Assembly (NCBI GenBank): GCA_001310455.1
Contig: BAXG01000003.1
Coordinates: 124,001-188,000, forward strand
From: Photobacterium sp. JCM 19050
GTDB taxonomy: Bacteria; Pseudomonadota; Gammaproteobacteria; Enterobacterales; Vibrionaceae
Length of the DNA: 64,000 nt
Reading direction: 5' to 3'
This document shows positions 43,922-55,055 of the stretch, piece after piece. Numbering within the stretch: the first letter of the stretch is position 1; each line of letters starts with the position of its first letter. Below the pieces are notes generated by a model. It made no database searches, was not told the DNA's origin, and was given only the letters and a program-made list of their open reading frames with translations. Both the position numbers and the translations under genes were made by a program.

Positions 43922-45050
43922 GGGCGTACGGGTCCATTGCATCGCGCAGGCCATCACCCAGCGCATTGAAAGAAAGGACGGAAATCACCACCATCCCGAC
44001 CGGTGCCATCAGCCACGGGGCGGCAGAGAAAGATTGGAAATCCCGGATTTGATTAAGCATTACACCCCAGGACACCATCGGCGTCTGAACGCCGACACCA
44101 AGGAATGACAGGAAACTCTCCAGCAAAATGACTTCCGGCAGGAAGTAAGTCACCCAGACAATGATGTGGGAAGACATGTTTGGCACAATATGGCGGACAA
44201 TAATCCGGCGGTCTGACGCACCAACAGCAACTGCGGCGCGGACATATTCCATCGACCGGATTGCGATGACCTTGCCGCGAAGCTCACGGGACAAATCAGC
44301 CATTTCAGCAGCACCATAATCAACGCAAACATGATAAATACGGTGAGAGCTCCGCCCGTTTCGGAAGAATCGCTACCAGCGCAAGGATAAGGGCAAATCC
44401 GGGAAGGCCTTGAGAAATTCGACGACACGCTGGGTAACCAAATCAAATGTGCCACCAAAATATCCCGATGCCACTCCCACCAATGTGCCAATGACACCGG
44501 CTGCAGTAACAACCAAAAGGCCCATCAACAAAGTTATCTGGGTACCAAAAATCATCCGGCTGAACACATCCCGGCCAAGGTTATCTGTACCAAGCAGATG
44601 AACCGGATTGCCGTTTTCCCCGCCAAACAAGTGGCGGCTGAATGTCATCCCCATCCATTCCCAATCGTCACCTTTCGGGAAAAGAGTCAGGGATATAGGG
44701 TTTGCCACATCAGGTTTGAATGTTATCTCGAAGGTTTCCATGTCCATCTCTTCCACATAGGGATAGACGAACGGCATGGACAACCCTTCCTCTGGCTGCC
44801 ACATCCTCACCATCTGCGGTGGCGAATAAAGGGCGGCAGAATCCTTGGTATGGGGGGAATAAGGAGCAATAAAACCCGAAAAAACGGCACTCATGAGAAC
44901 CAGTAAACAACCGAAAAGCCCCAACATTCCGTAACGGTTTCGGCGGAACCTTGCCCGCACCAGTTGCCAGTAAGTCAGTGAAGTTCCGGTCGCATTCTCT
45001 GCGTTCATCGCAAAGGGATTATCGGCCTCAAATCTGGTTTGATCAGTCAT
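43914..45050 (-). CDS. ABC transporter permease, DppC/OppC type (three frameshifts)
   Basis: An inner-membrane permease of about 379 residues. The N-terminal OppC-type region (FRRNRYGMLGLFGCLLVLMSA) leads to LGTDNLGRDVFSR, the family hallmark. Helices continue through frame breaks near 44400, 44355 and 44305. The C-terminal part has the EAA-like loop (EYVRAAVAVGASDRRIIVRHIVPN) and ends DALGDGLRDAMDPY. It starts 3 bases after the DppB-type permease. Confidence 0.88.
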
Positions 45051-45052
45051 GA

Positions 45053-46071
45053 TTACCCCTTCTTCACTGTGGCATTGCGGATACGCGGATCAATCAGCGC
45101 CAGGAGCAAATCTGCAATCAGGTTACCGATCACCAATAACATTGCCACGAGCATAAAAATTGCCGATACCACATACATGTCGCGGTCACTGACTGCACTT
45201 AGGATCAAAGGACCCAACGTTGGAATACCTAATACAATGGCAATCTCAATTTCCCTTTGATCATGTAATCAAAACGAACCCAGGTTCATAATTACCGGGT
45301 GAAGTGCATTGGGAACGGCATGTTTAAACAGCACTTTATTTTTGGAAAGCCCTTTCGCACGGGCGGTTTCGATATATTGCATTTTCATCACATCCAGCAG
45401 GTTTCCCCGCATCATGCGCGTTGTATAGGCTTGTCCGGCCCAGATTGAAATGAGAAGAATTGGCCAGGTATGCAGGAAGAAATCCCACATTTTGGCAAAC
45501 GAGAAATGCTCCTGGAGCATGAACTCCGGCGAATAAAGAGAGCGATATACGGGGAATGCCAGACAAATGCCAGGAAGTAGAGAATGATCAGAGACATCAC
45601 AAACTTTGGAATGACGATGCCGAGGAATGCAATCAAGGTTGCAAGGGTATCCCCGAGCTTGTACTGGTAAACTGCGGCATAAATGCCGAGAACAATCCCA
45701 ATCACCTGCCCGATAATCAGTGTCGCGACAGCAAGGCCAATGGAGCGCGGCAGCCTCAGCCCGATAACTTCGCTAACCGGCCTGTTCTGGCTGAATGAAA
45801 GCCCGAAATCACCATGGAAGACGATACCTTGAATCCAATTCAAATATTGGACCGGTAGAGATTTATCCAGGCCAAGTTCGCGGCGCATTGCTTCTGCCTG
45901 AGGCATAAGTTCTTCATAGGATTGCCCGGTCATGGACATCGCCTGCCCAATCCAGGCATCGACATAATCTCCGGGGACAGCAACAATGATGGCAAAGGAA
46001 GCAATCGAAATTGCGATTAACAGCGGTATGGTGGCCAGGGTGCGTTTGGCGATAAACAATAGAACGTCCAT
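45053..46071 (-). CDS. ABC transporter permease, DppB/OppB type (three frameshift sites)
   Basis: About 340 residues. The start FIAKRTLATIPLLIAISIASFAIIVAVPGD and GDFGLSFSQNRPVSEVI are typical of OppB-family subunits. The EAA loop MQYIETARAKGLSKNKVLFKHAVPNA is in the second frame. The last about 75 residues (PTLGPLILSAVSDRDMYVV and the final helix) follow frame breaks near 45275 and 45259; a further break is near 45541. The stop is at 45053, directly before the DppC-type gene. Confidence 0.87.
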
Positions 46072-46142
46072 CCCTGTTCCTCCTTATTTTTCTAATAAAG
46101 TGCCGGCCCGGGTTCAGGCCGGCTTAGGCTCAAAAACAGGTA

Positions 46143-48161
46143 TTAATATTCCGCAACCGTACCCGGAAGCAGTTCTGTTTTCTGTTCAGGTTTGGATACC
46201 CAGAGACGTTCACGAATCACTGAATCTTCCGCCCACTCAAACATATAAACCGGTGTACCCGGGTGGGCGTTTTTGATTCGCTTGTTCACCAGCAATGCTG
46301 CTGGAGCCTGGACGGTACCAATCACATAAGCATTTTCAGTGACGATGGATTGCATGTTGAGAACCGCTGCAATCTTCACGTTAGGGTCTTCGGCAGACAA
46401 ATACATGTTGTAAAGGTCTGCAAGTTCCTTCTCAAACGGCATCAGCTCACGCTCACCATTGTTTGCCTGGTGGAAGTAGGGGCACTGGTCGGCCACTGGC
46501 AACTGGTCGCAAACGGTGGTGGTCGGCAACACAAAATTAATGCGTTGGAAAAGGGTGTTATAGGTGCCTGATGTCCGGCTTCTCTCGAAACTTGATTCAT
46601 CCAGTCCTTTCGGCAACAACCGGATACCCACATCCGCCAGTTGTGACGTAATGGCATCAACCTGCTTGCGAACATCGTTTCGGCCACTGTCAAAGATCAT
46701 ATCTACAGCCAAATCCTTCCCAGACCCTGGCATGTTCCGGATACCGTTCCCGTCAGTGTCTTTAACCCCGAGCTCATCAAGCAGCTTTCCGGCTTTTTCA
46801 ATGTTGTAAGGTTGGTAAGCGGTACTTTCGTAGTTAAAAAACGGAGACCCGCTTAAAAGCCCTCCCGTGTAGGGTAGGCAAACGGACCCCGCGCAATGGA
46901 CTGCCCGATTGCGTGCCGATCCAGCGCATGGCTGAGCGCAAGACGGAATGATTTTTCACGGAACAGAGAACGAAGCTCCCGGTCAATGTCATCATTCACG
47001 CCGATGGTGGAGTAGTTCAAATTTATTCGCCAAGCCTGAGTACGCGGGCCGAATTTGGCCTGAACCGGGCTGTCTTTTGAGCGGGACTGCTTCATGGCTT
47101 CAACAAAGTTGCCCGGGTTTCCATGTTGGAAAAATCACCGGTACCCGCAATGGCTTGGGTAGTGCGGTCGTCCCAGGTGGAGAGCTTGAAGTGAATTTCA
47201 TTCAGGTAAGGGAGTTGCTGCCCTTTTTCATCTACTTTCCAGTAATAAGGGTTGCGGCGAAGAATAACCAACTCGTCCGGTTTGTGCAGGACCGGAGCCC
47301 ACGCACCCAGAACCGGAACAGGCAATGCATCTGCCGGCATCGCAGCAGAGTAGGAACTGTATGTGGCGTTCTCGTTATATTTCGGATGATGTGGTTTCAG
47401 GAAATGACTCGGGCCCGGACAGCCACTAATGTAGGCAAGGTTCTCAAGCGCGCTTTCGTTCTTAGGCTCGGTGAAGATAAACCGGAAGGTATATGCATCG
47501 ACAACCTCTAGTTTGGTGCCTTCTCCCAAGGTACCTGCTGCCATAAATGACGCTACGTTGGTATCTTCAACATTGTCTTCCCACCAGAAGCGGACATCCT
47601 CAGTATCAAACGCGTCACCGTCTGACCATTTGATACCTTTGACCAAATGCATGGTGAGCTCGGTTTTATCTTCATTCCATTCCCAGGATTTTGCCAGGTT
47701 AGGCAGCGGCCCGGTTTGCTCTGATGGCTTAACCTGCCAGCGTGGTCCCTGACGCACCAGGCACTCCTGAACCGCCATATTAATGCCACCCCATCTTGGG
47801 TTTGCCCGGCCATCCAGTTAAAACCCTGCGGACGGCCACCAATGACGTGCCTGAACACACCACCATACTCTCCGATGCCATCAGACATGGCAGCCGTTTT
47901 AAACACAAGCGGCTCTTGTGGCAAGCGTTCTTTAAGAGGGGGCAACTTGCCTTGTGCGACAAGTTCTTTCAGATAAGGGGCTTCGCTGTATGAGGGTAAA
48001 GTGTGGTAATCATAGATTTCATCCCGACTAATTCGCTCATAATCCAAACCGGACAGGTTCTTTTCCGGTGGCAGCTTATCAGCATGCGCGGGGTTTGCTG
48101 ACAGCAGTGCCCCCACCACAACAGCTACAGACAAAGGCAGGGGTTTTCTTCTACACGTCAT
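46143..48161 (-). CDS. Extracellular solute-binding protein family 5, probable alpha-galactoside binding (three frameshift sites)
   Basis: A large periplasmic protein of about 673 residues. A signal peptide (LPLSVAVVVGALLSANPAHA) is followed by the family 5 pattern LAKSWEWNEDKTELTMHLVKGIKWSDGDAFDTEDV. Frame breaks near 47790, 47097 and 46855. Family 5 usually binds peptides, but melA downstream and the divergent MelR-like gene point to melibiose and raffinose, as known for AgpA of Sinorhizobium. It is the first gene of the operon SBP-permease-permease-ATPase-melA. Confidence 0.87.
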
Positions 48162-48315
48162 TTTGTTACCTCCTTGTTTCAGTACAGGAGATAATGAGTG
48201 TTAACACAAGGTTAAGTCTTCCAGCTTTGTCCTAACCGTTTCCGGAAATCAACAATAAAGTTGAAGCATTGATCCAACTCAACCAAAGTTAACCATGAAG
48301 CAGGAGGATCAATTG
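48162..48315. promoter_or_regulatory. Divergent promoter region of the alpha-galactoside operon and melR-like gene
   Basis: About 150 bases between two divergent genes. It contains the palindrome GTGTTAACAC near 48197-48206 and several TTAA-rich words. Expected to hold the binding sites of the MelR-like activator, but I cannot delimit them. Confidence 0.45.
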
Positions 48316-49218
48316 ATGTTGCCAAGTGTTGATGAAAAACGACTGATGCAGGAAACCAATGCAGAACCCACCCATGCTCCACAGCTGCGGAGCATTTTAC
48401 TTGAGCACCACAAGCCGGAAGCCTGGGAGCATGTCTACCACCACCATGCCTCGATAGAGATTAACTTCCTGAAAGACTGCGATATGACCTATGCGTTTTC
48501 AGAGCGTAATGCACGGCTTCAGGGAGGGCTCCTCACTGTTTTCTGGGGTGCCTACCCACATCGGGTTATAGACGTAAAGGGTGAAGGCTCCATTACCAAC
48601 ATCTACGTGACATTGGCGCAGTTTCTGCAATGGCCATTGCCGCAGCCTTTTATCAATGCGGTTCTTTCCGGTGCTGTTATCACAGCCAAAGAGCAGCGAA
48701 TTGATGACTACTACCTGACAAAACGCTGGGCGCAAGAATTGCGTGAACAGGACAGTGAATGGGACCGGCTCCATGCACTTGAGCTTGAAGCCCGGCTTTA
48801 CCGCCTGGCGCTCGAGGGGTGGGACGAGTTGATTCCAGCTCGCCAAAGTGATGATCTGAAAGTGGTTGGAGGAAAAGCCATCCTGCACTTTGAGCGCATG
48901 CTCCGCTATATGTCCAAGCACTTTTTCAACCCGATTTCGAGCCAGGATATTGCGGAGAATTCCGGTGTTTCAGCAAGCTATGCGGTCATGTTGTTTCGCA
49001 AATTTCTGGGGCGTACCGTTAAGGAGCATCTGACGGAATTACGGCTCCAACATGCCAAAATGCTGCTGACCGAGTCTGATGCGAAGATTGTGTCAGTCGC
49101 CATTGAAAGCGGCTTTTCATCACTCTCAAGCTTCTACGATACCTTCCAGAAAAATGTGAACACATCCCCGGCGGAGTTCAGGAAAATCACCAACCAGAGA
49201 AAAGTGTCTTCCGGCTGA
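48316..49218 (+). CDS. melR: AraC-family activator, MelR-like
   Basis: A 300-residue regulator. The N-terminal cupin has the MelR-like segment LLTVFWGAYPHRVID and then FLQWPLPQPFINAVLSGAVI, which line up with E. coli MelR (TLFWACTPHQLTD, FLSWPLDKDLINHV). The C-terminal double helix-turn-helix is at about 200-300 (SSQDIAENSGVSASYAVMLFRK, then IVSVAIESGFSSLSSFYDTF). I start at the ATG at 48316 because AGGAGG is 9 bases upstream; an in-frame ATG at 48295 lacks one. It probably responds to melibiose. Confidence 0.88.
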   Translation: MLPSVDEKRLMQETNAEPTHAPQLRSILLEHHKPEAWEHVYHHHASIEINFLKDCDMTYAFSERNARLQGGLLTVFWGAYPHRVIDVKGEGSITNIYVTLAQFLQWPLPQPFINAVLSGAVITAKEQRIDDYYLTKRWAQELREQDSEWDRLHALELEARLYRLALEGWDELIPARQSDDLKVVGGKAILHFERMLRYMSKHFFNPISSQDIAENSGVSASYAVMLFRKFLGRTVKEHLTELRLQHAKMLLTESDAKIVSVAIESGFSSLSSFYDTFQKNVNTSPAEFRKITNQRKVSSG

Positions 49219-49232
49219 CCCCGTCTTGGCTG

Positions 49233-50101
49233 TCAATTTGCATGCATTTTCCGGTAGGCCTGCGGACTGATACCGCGAATACGGCGAAACTGACGGCTGA
49301 AATTGGCAAAATTATTGAAACCGACCTGCTGGCTGATGTCGGCAATGGCCTCTTCGGTTTCATTCAGCAACACACAGGCACGCTGAACACGAACCCGGTT
49401 AACAAAATCAGTAAACCTGTGTCCGGTTGCCTGGTGGAAAAAGCGCGAGAAGTAAGTCTCTTTCATGTCCAGCAAATCCGCCACTGTTTTGAGCCGGATC
49501 GGTTGTTGGCAATTTTCCATTACATATTCCACCACCACATTTACCCTGCCCTGCAACGAATCCGGATCTTTGACTTCACTGGCGGGGATGCTGGAAAGCA
49601 CCCGGGTGGACTTTGTACTGAGATGGCTGAGGAACGCGAGAAATTTCAACAGCCGGTCCATGCCATGGGCATTGCGGATCTCCAGAAACTTCTCTTTCGC
49701 CTCGCTAAAGGTACATCCGTAAATTCGATCCCCATTTTTGCCTGTTCCAGCATACCTTGGAGCACTGCCAGTTCGGGGAAAACACGCAGGGCATTTGGCA
49801 CTAGGTCCGGGTTAAACTGGATAACCAGATCTCTAAGTTCATGGGTTTCACCAGGCGCCAGGTTGCTCTCCCAGTTGTGCGGCATCCAGGGACCAACCAG
49901 AGTCAGGTGCCCCGGGGCAAAGGGGCCGATATAGTTCCCGATCATCACTTTTCCGCGGGTGACAATGATAAGGTGCAGTTCGTACTGCTCATGAACATGC
50001 CAATGGATTCTTTCATGCGGCACACCATGTTCGAGAAACCAGAACGATTCCTTGAAATCAATGTACTCCCAGACGGGTTCATCTTTGATTCTGCTGGCCA
50101 A
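49233..50101 (-). CDS. AraC-family regulator of the polyol operon (frameshifted near 49702)
   Basis: About 289 residues after correcting one base lost near 49702. The N-terminal cupin has a His-rich ligand pocket (HWHVHEQYELHLI). The C-terminal AraC domain reads LKTVADLLDMKETYFSRFFHQATG and IADISQQVGFNNFANFSRQFRRIRG. It is the last gene of the polyol operon, 18 bases after xylB, and converges with melR with only 14 bases between the stops. Confidence 0.87.
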
Positions 50102-50119
50102 CCTGATACCTCGCCGTTT

Positions 50120-51610
50120 TTAACGCAACTCGCTGCCCGCCACCCTTAGCGTACGGGGCTTTTCATACTCCCGGTAAAGTGCGGTAAATTCCGCATATTT
50201 GCCGCTGTAAGCCTGGTGTGTCTCCGGGTCCGGCTCTACCACTGCAATGACCTCTGGCTTATGGCAGATTTCAGAGGGCTTGGCTTGGGTAACCTGTATC
50301 TGTGCCAGCCTTGCTGCCCCAAGGGCCGGTCCGGATTCACTGTCTTTGTAGTGAACAATCGAGCGGTCCAGGACATCTGCGATAATCTGCAGCCAGAAAC
50401 GGCTTCGTGAACCACCGCCAATTGCGCCGATAACGGGCACCCTGGTGCCTGCCTCTGTCAGTGCCTGCTGGCAATCACGAAGTGCAAACGCGACACCTTC
50501 GAGAACCGACTGCACCATATGCTCCCGGGTAGTTGCCACGGTGAGTTGGTGGAAACTGGCTGCTGCAAAGGGGTTATTGTGCGGCGTGCGTTCCCCAGTC
50601 AGGTACGGCAGGTAAATGGTTGGCATATCAACCCGGTATTGCTGCTCGGTTTCTGCCAGCAACTTGCCGATATCCTCACCGCCGCTCACGCCGGCAAACC
50701 ACATCAGGGGGCTGGCACCGTTGAGCATGCAAGCCATCTGGAACCATCGCGCTGGCACACAGTGGGCAAAACTGTGGATCAGGCTTTGCGGCCAGGGCTT
50801 GTAGGTATCCGTAGCAACAAAATACTGCGCCGAGGTGCCAAGGGAGATAAAGGCATCCCCGTCTTCCACCGCGCCGATTCCCGCAGCGCCGGCGGCGGCA
50901 TCACCGCCTCCTGCGACAACAGGGATTCCCGGTTTCAACCCCAAAAGGTCGGCAGCTTCCCCGGAAAGCAAACCGCTACATTCCGTGCCTTCCAACACAT
51001 CCGGAAGCTGGTTAATACCCAGCCCACTCGCTTCCACCAATTCCGGGTGCCAGCGACGTTTGGCCTCATCAAGCCAGAGTGTCCCGGCAGCATCACACAT
51101 ATCGGTGACAAAGGTGCGCGTGAGCTGGTATCGGACATAATCTTTGGGAAGTACCACGGTGTGAATGGCATTGAAGATCTCCGGCTCGTGTTTTTCCAGC
51201 CAAAGGAGTTTGGGGGCAGTAAAGCCGGGCATCGCCGGGACACCGGCTTTGTCACCCAAGCCGGAAACCCGATGTTCAAGCTCGGCACATTCAGCAAATG
51301 CCCGGCCATCATTCCACAGAATCGCCGGGCGAAGGGGCTGGGCTTTGGCATCCAGCAACACCGCACCGTGCATCTGCCCTGACAACCCGATTCCGGCTAC
51401 GTCCCGGTAAGCAACAGGGCATAAGCGGTGCAGTTCCGCCAATGCCTTGATAGTGGCATGCCACCAGCTGTCGGGATCCTGTTCTGACCAAAGCGGTTGT
51501 GGCTGGCTCGCCGGGTAGCTCTCGCTGGCCGAACCAACCACTGAGCCGGATTCATCCATGATGATGGCTTTAACCGAGGAGGTGCCAATATCGATACCGA
51601 GAAAATGCGC
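50120..51610 (-). CDS. xylB: Xylulokinase (FGGY family)
   Basis: Phosphorylates D-xylulose, here probably formed from arabitol or a similar pentitol. It has 496 residues. The ATP-binding start is GIDIGTSSVKAII, DxG-type motifs and GLSGQMHGAVLLD follow, and GGGSRSRFWLQIIADV is the FGGY C-terminal signature region. I start at 51610 (MAHFLGID; AAAGGA upstream) rather than at the ATG 24 bases earlier. Intact. Confidence 0.92.
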   Translation of the reverse strand, partial: AHFLGIDIGTSSVKAIIMDESGSVVGSASESYPASQPQPLWSEQDPDSWWHATIKALAELHRLCPVAYRDVAGIGLSGQMHGAVLLDAKAQPLRPAILWNDGRAFAECAELEHRVSGLGDKAGVPAMPGFTAPKLLWLEKHEPEIFNAIHTVVLPKDYVRYQLTRTFVTDMCDAAGTLWLDEAKRRWHPELVEASGLGINQLPDVLEGTECSGLLSGEAADLLGLKPGIPVVAGGGDAAAGAAGIGAVEDGDAFISLGTSAQYFVATDTYKPWPQSLIHSFAHCVPARWFQMACMLNGASPLMWFAGVSGGEDIGKLLAETEQQYRVDMPTIYLPYLTGERTPHNNPFAAASFHQLTVATTREHMVQSVLEGVAFALRDCQQALTEAGTRVPVIGAIGGGSRSRFWLQIIADVLDRSIVHYKDSESGPALGAARLAQIQVTQAKPSEICHKPEVIAVVEPDPETHQAYSGKYAEFTALYREYEKPRTLRVAGSELR

Positions 51611-51748
51611 CATGTACGTGTCCTTTGCATGCACTCAACGGTATGCCAAAGCCCAATTAAACCGGCCTGCATTCATCGCGCTAAGTGCAAGGTTCCTTCA
51701 AATGTCGTTCCTTACTTTTACCGTCTGCTAATGGGTTTATCAATACGC

Positions 51749-52558
51749 TCAGCTCATCACGTTACCGCCGTCAACGTTGTAGGTCTGGGCGGTGACATAA
51801 TCAGACATCCCAGATGCCAGAAACAGCGCCGCACCACAAATATCCCCGGGGACACCCATTCGACCAAGGGGCACTTCTTCCCCAACCAGACGCTTTTTCT
51901 CTCCGGGCTGACGATGTTCGTACTGGGCAAACAGGCTGTCGACGTGATCCCACATGGGTGTATCCACCACGCCGGGAGAAATCGCATTTACGTTGATACC
52001 GTGCGGAGCAAGAGCCAGTGCCGCTGACTGGGTGTAACTGATGACCGCAGCTTTACTGGCGCAGTAGTGGGAAACCAAAGCTTCACCCCGTCGTCCGGCC
52101 TGTGACGCCATATTGATGATTTTGCCGCCGTTTCCGGCATTGACCATCTCGTCGGCAACCGCCCGCATCAGAAAAAACATGCCGTTGACGTTTACCCGGA
52201 ACAGTTTTTCATACTGGGCTTCATCGCTTTCCAGCAAAGGCCCCATGTCGAATACCGCCGCATTATTGAAAAGAATGTCGATACTGCCAAAACCTTTCTT
52301 GCATTGCTCTAACAGCGCCTTGCGGGCTTCTCCGTCGCAGATGTTGGTCGGGACATAACGCACCGAACCCGGATACTCAGCCATCAGTACCCCAAGTTCC
52401 TCTGACGGGCTTTGCGGTAAATCCGCCACCACGCAATTTGCCCCGTTTTCTGCAAATCCCCGGCACACCGACAATCCGATACCGCCATATCCTCCACTGA
52501 TTAGCGCCGTTTTCCCTGACAGCGCCGGCTTGCCGTCTATTTCGATTCGGATATTCAT
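51749..52558 (-). CDS. Short-chain dehydrogenase, probable polyol (sorbitol/galactitol) dehydrogenase
   Basis: A 269-residue classical SDR. The nucleotide motif is SGGYGGIG (about 20-27), NNAA is at about 100, the catalytic Ser is in NMASQAGRRG, and Tyr-Lys is in YCASKAA. The ATG overlaps the mannitol dehydrogenase stop as ATGA. In Rhodobacter the equivalent gene (smoS) beside mtlK and xylB encodes sorbitol dehydrogenase, so a similar role is likely. Confidence 0.88.
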   Translation of the reverse strand: MNIRIEIDGKPALSGKTALISGGYGGIGLSVCRGFAENGANCVVADLPQSPSEELGVLMAEYPGSVRYVPTNICDGEARKALLEQCKKGFGSIDILFNNAAVFDMGPLLESDEAQYEKLFRVNVNGMFFLMRAVADEMVNAGNGGKIINMASQAGRRGEALVSHYCASKAAVISYTQSAALALAPHGINVNAISPGVVDTPMWDHVDSLFAQYEHRQPGEKKRLVGEEVPLGRMGVPGDICGAALFLASGMSDYVTAQTYNVDGGNVMS

Positions 52559-53943
52559 GGGTACTGTTTCCTGTAATGCATCATTTGTATGTCGATTTCA
52601 TTTTTCAGCGCTTCCCTGAATGCCGGGTAACGCTGGTTACAGCCTTGCCAGAGATCGGAACTGTCGAGAAAGCCATCCACCGGGTCTTTACCTGCGAACC
52701 ATGCTTTTGCCATTGGCAGGTAAGGGTCGGCGTAGTTGAATACAAACTTCCCTTCGATATAAAGCGCCAGGAAACAATACCAATGGGCAATGAGCACCCG
52801 GGCATTGGCCGGATCGCGGCCGGCTTTCAGGGTGCGCTCGACCGAGGGAAGGATAAAACCGGAAAACTTGCTCAGGCTGTCGGCGGCAATCCGGGCAATG
52901 GAGTCGGCAATATAGCGGTTACTGAACCGTTCAATGATGGTTGCCCGGTAGGCTTCCAGATCAACCGGCGGGTTCTCTATGGTGGGGATCACCTCGTCCC
53001 GGTGATAGCGGAGCAATAACCCGTTGAGTTCTTCATCACGGATATTCTCGTCATAGGTCTGGTATCCGCGAAGTGCCCCGACATAGGAAAGCAGGAAGTG
53101 GCCGCCGTTCAGTATCCGGATCTTGGTTTCTTCAAAAGCGTGTACGTCCTGGGTAAACGTCACCTCGACCCGCTCCAGTGCCGGAAAGTCGCAGGCAAAT
53201 TTGTCTTCAATTACCCATTGCTCAAAGTCTTCCCCCATCACCGGGCAGGCATCCATTTCCCCGGTTTCAGCAAGGATATCAGCGGGCAAATCAGCAGGTG
53301 GCACCGGTGTAATGCGATCCACCATACAAGCCGGGAACGTGACATTCGCATCAAGCCATGCCAACAACTTGCCGTCGCCCTGCGCTGCCAAAAACTGCCG
53401 GAATGCCGCTTCCAGCCGAGCGCCGTTGTTACGCAGGTTGTCACAGGTCAGCACCGTGATGGGCTCCCCGGTTGCCTGCTGGCGAATGCGCAACGCCCGG
53501 GCCAGAAACCCGTAAAGGGTGACAGGTTGGTTGGCCGGGTTTGTATCGGCCGCCACCTCCGAGTGGACGAGGTTCAGGTCATCGCTGTCAGTAAGGTAAT
53601 ACCCGCCTTCGGTAACAGTGATCGTGATTGCTTTGACTGTCCGGTCTGCAAACAATGAATCAAAGCCGGCCAGATCTGAAGAAGCATCCACCAAAGCCCG
53701 GATAGATTCGATTTTGCGGTAAGTACACTCACCGGATGCAGAGATTGTTTTGAACCAGAAAGCGCCGTTTTGCGCCGCCAGTTTCTGCACCAGAGCGCGG
53801 CTTTCTTTTCGCAAATTCACACCGGTGTATTGCCACTGTTCCTTGGCATCACTCAAGTCATTAAGGCGCTGTACATAATAGGCCTGATGCCCGCGGTGGA
53901 ATGACCCGACCCCGAAATGCACCAGTTTTCGCAGCTCAGCCAT
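52555..53943 (-). CDS. mtlK: Mannitol 2-dehydrogenase (long-chain polyol dehydrogenase)
   Basis: Oxidises mannitol to fructose with NAD; related enzymes take arabitol. It has 462 residues from the ATG at 53943 ([20 protein letters not shown]), which lies inside the end of the upstream ATPase gene. The N-terminal FHRGHQ, TCDNLRNNG and the catalytic Lys-Asn-His pattern in KIRILNGGH are those of the family. Intact. Confidence 0.93.
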   Translation of the reverse strand: MAELRKLVHFGVGSFHRGHQAYYVQRLNDLSDAKEQWQYTGVNLRKESRALVQKLAAQNGAFWFKTISASGECTYRKIESIRALVDASSDLAGFDSLFADRTVKAITITVTEGGYYLTDSDDLNLVHSEVAADTNPANQPVTLYGFLARALRIRQQATGEPITVLTCDNLRNNGARLEAAFRQFLAAQGDGKLLAWLDANVTFPACMVDRITPVPPADLPADILAETGEMDACPVMGEDFEQWVIEDKFACDFPALERVEVTFTQDVHAFEETKIRILNGGHFLLSYVGALRGYQTYDENIRDEELNGLLLRYHRDEVIPTIENPPVDLEAYRATIIERFSNRYIADSIARIAADSLSKFSGFILPSVERTLKAGRDPANARVLIAHWYCFLALYIEGKFVFNYADPYLPMAKAWFAGKDPVDGFLDSSDLWQGCNQRYPAFREALKNEIDIQMMHYRKQYP

Positions 53944-55055
53944 CGACAAGCTCCTTCCAGTCCGGCGTCTGGTAGTTATTCAGCGCTTGTCCCAAGGCAT
54001 CAAAGAGATAAACCTGCTTTCTGTCGAGACTCACTCCTACATGCTGGTTAAGTTTGGGCGACAGTTTGGGGTCAGCACGCACCACCAGGGTTTCACCGCT
54101 CAGGGTACGCACATAGGTAAGAGTCTCTGAACCCAGCTGTTCAACCACCTCGACATCCCCTTCCACATCGCCTTGTTCCGGCGTGGTAAAGGTCAAGGTC
54201 TCGGGGCGGAACCCGATACGGCGGATATCCCCGGCGCTTCCGGTATACCGGGCAGCGTCGAGCTCAACCGGGCGGCTGTCAGGGAAACTGACCCGAAGCG
54301 CATCACTTTGCCCACTGGCCTCCTGTATCTGGAGGGTGTTCATTTTCGGTGTGCCGATAAACGTGGCAACAAACTCGTTGGCAGGCTGGTGGTAAAGCTC
54401 CAGTGGCGAGCCTATCTGCGCCACTTCTCCAACATCCATGATCACCACTTTGTCAGCCAGCGTCATGGCTTCAACCTGATCGTGGGTCACATAGATCATG
54501 GTGCTACCCAGCTCGTGGTGAAGACGCGACAGTTCTATACGCATCTCCACCCTGAGTGCCGCATCCAGGTTTGACAACGGCTCGTCAAACAGGAATACCT
54601 TGGGGTTTCGCACGATGCACGGCCAATGGCAACCCGCTGGCGCTGTCCGCCGGAAAGGGCTTTCGGCTTGCGGTCGAGGTATTCTTCCAGCTTGAGCGCT
54701 TGGCAACCCTGCCGACCTTGTCCTTGATTTCCTGCTCCGGCCGACCGGCCAATTTCAGGGCAAAAGACATGTTTCTCTCAACCGTCATATGGGGGTAGAG
54801 CGCATAACTTTGGAATACCATCGCCACATCACGCTTGGACGGATGCAGTTCAGTGATGTCCTGCTGCTCAATATGGATTCCGCCCTCAGACGAGCTTTCC
54901 AACCCGGCAATAGTGCGCAGCAATGTCGACTTACCGCAGCCCGAAGGCCCGACAAACACCACAAACTCACCGCGTTCAATATCAAAGTTGATGTCTTTCA
55001 GTGCGGTGTGCTCACCGTACTTTTTATAAAGGTTCTTTACTTGCAGATAACTCAT
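53936..55055 (-). CDS. smoK: Polyol ABC transporter ATP-binding protein, MalK/SmoK type (two frameshifts)
   Basis: About 373 residues. Walker [12 protein letters not shown] near 36, Q-loop [12 protein letters not shown], signature [11 protein letters not shown] spanning the break region, Walker [12 protein letters not shown], and a C-terminal regulatory domain. Frame breaks near 54702 and 54616 are single-base losses. The ATG overlaps the permease stop as ATGA. Confidence 0.9.
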
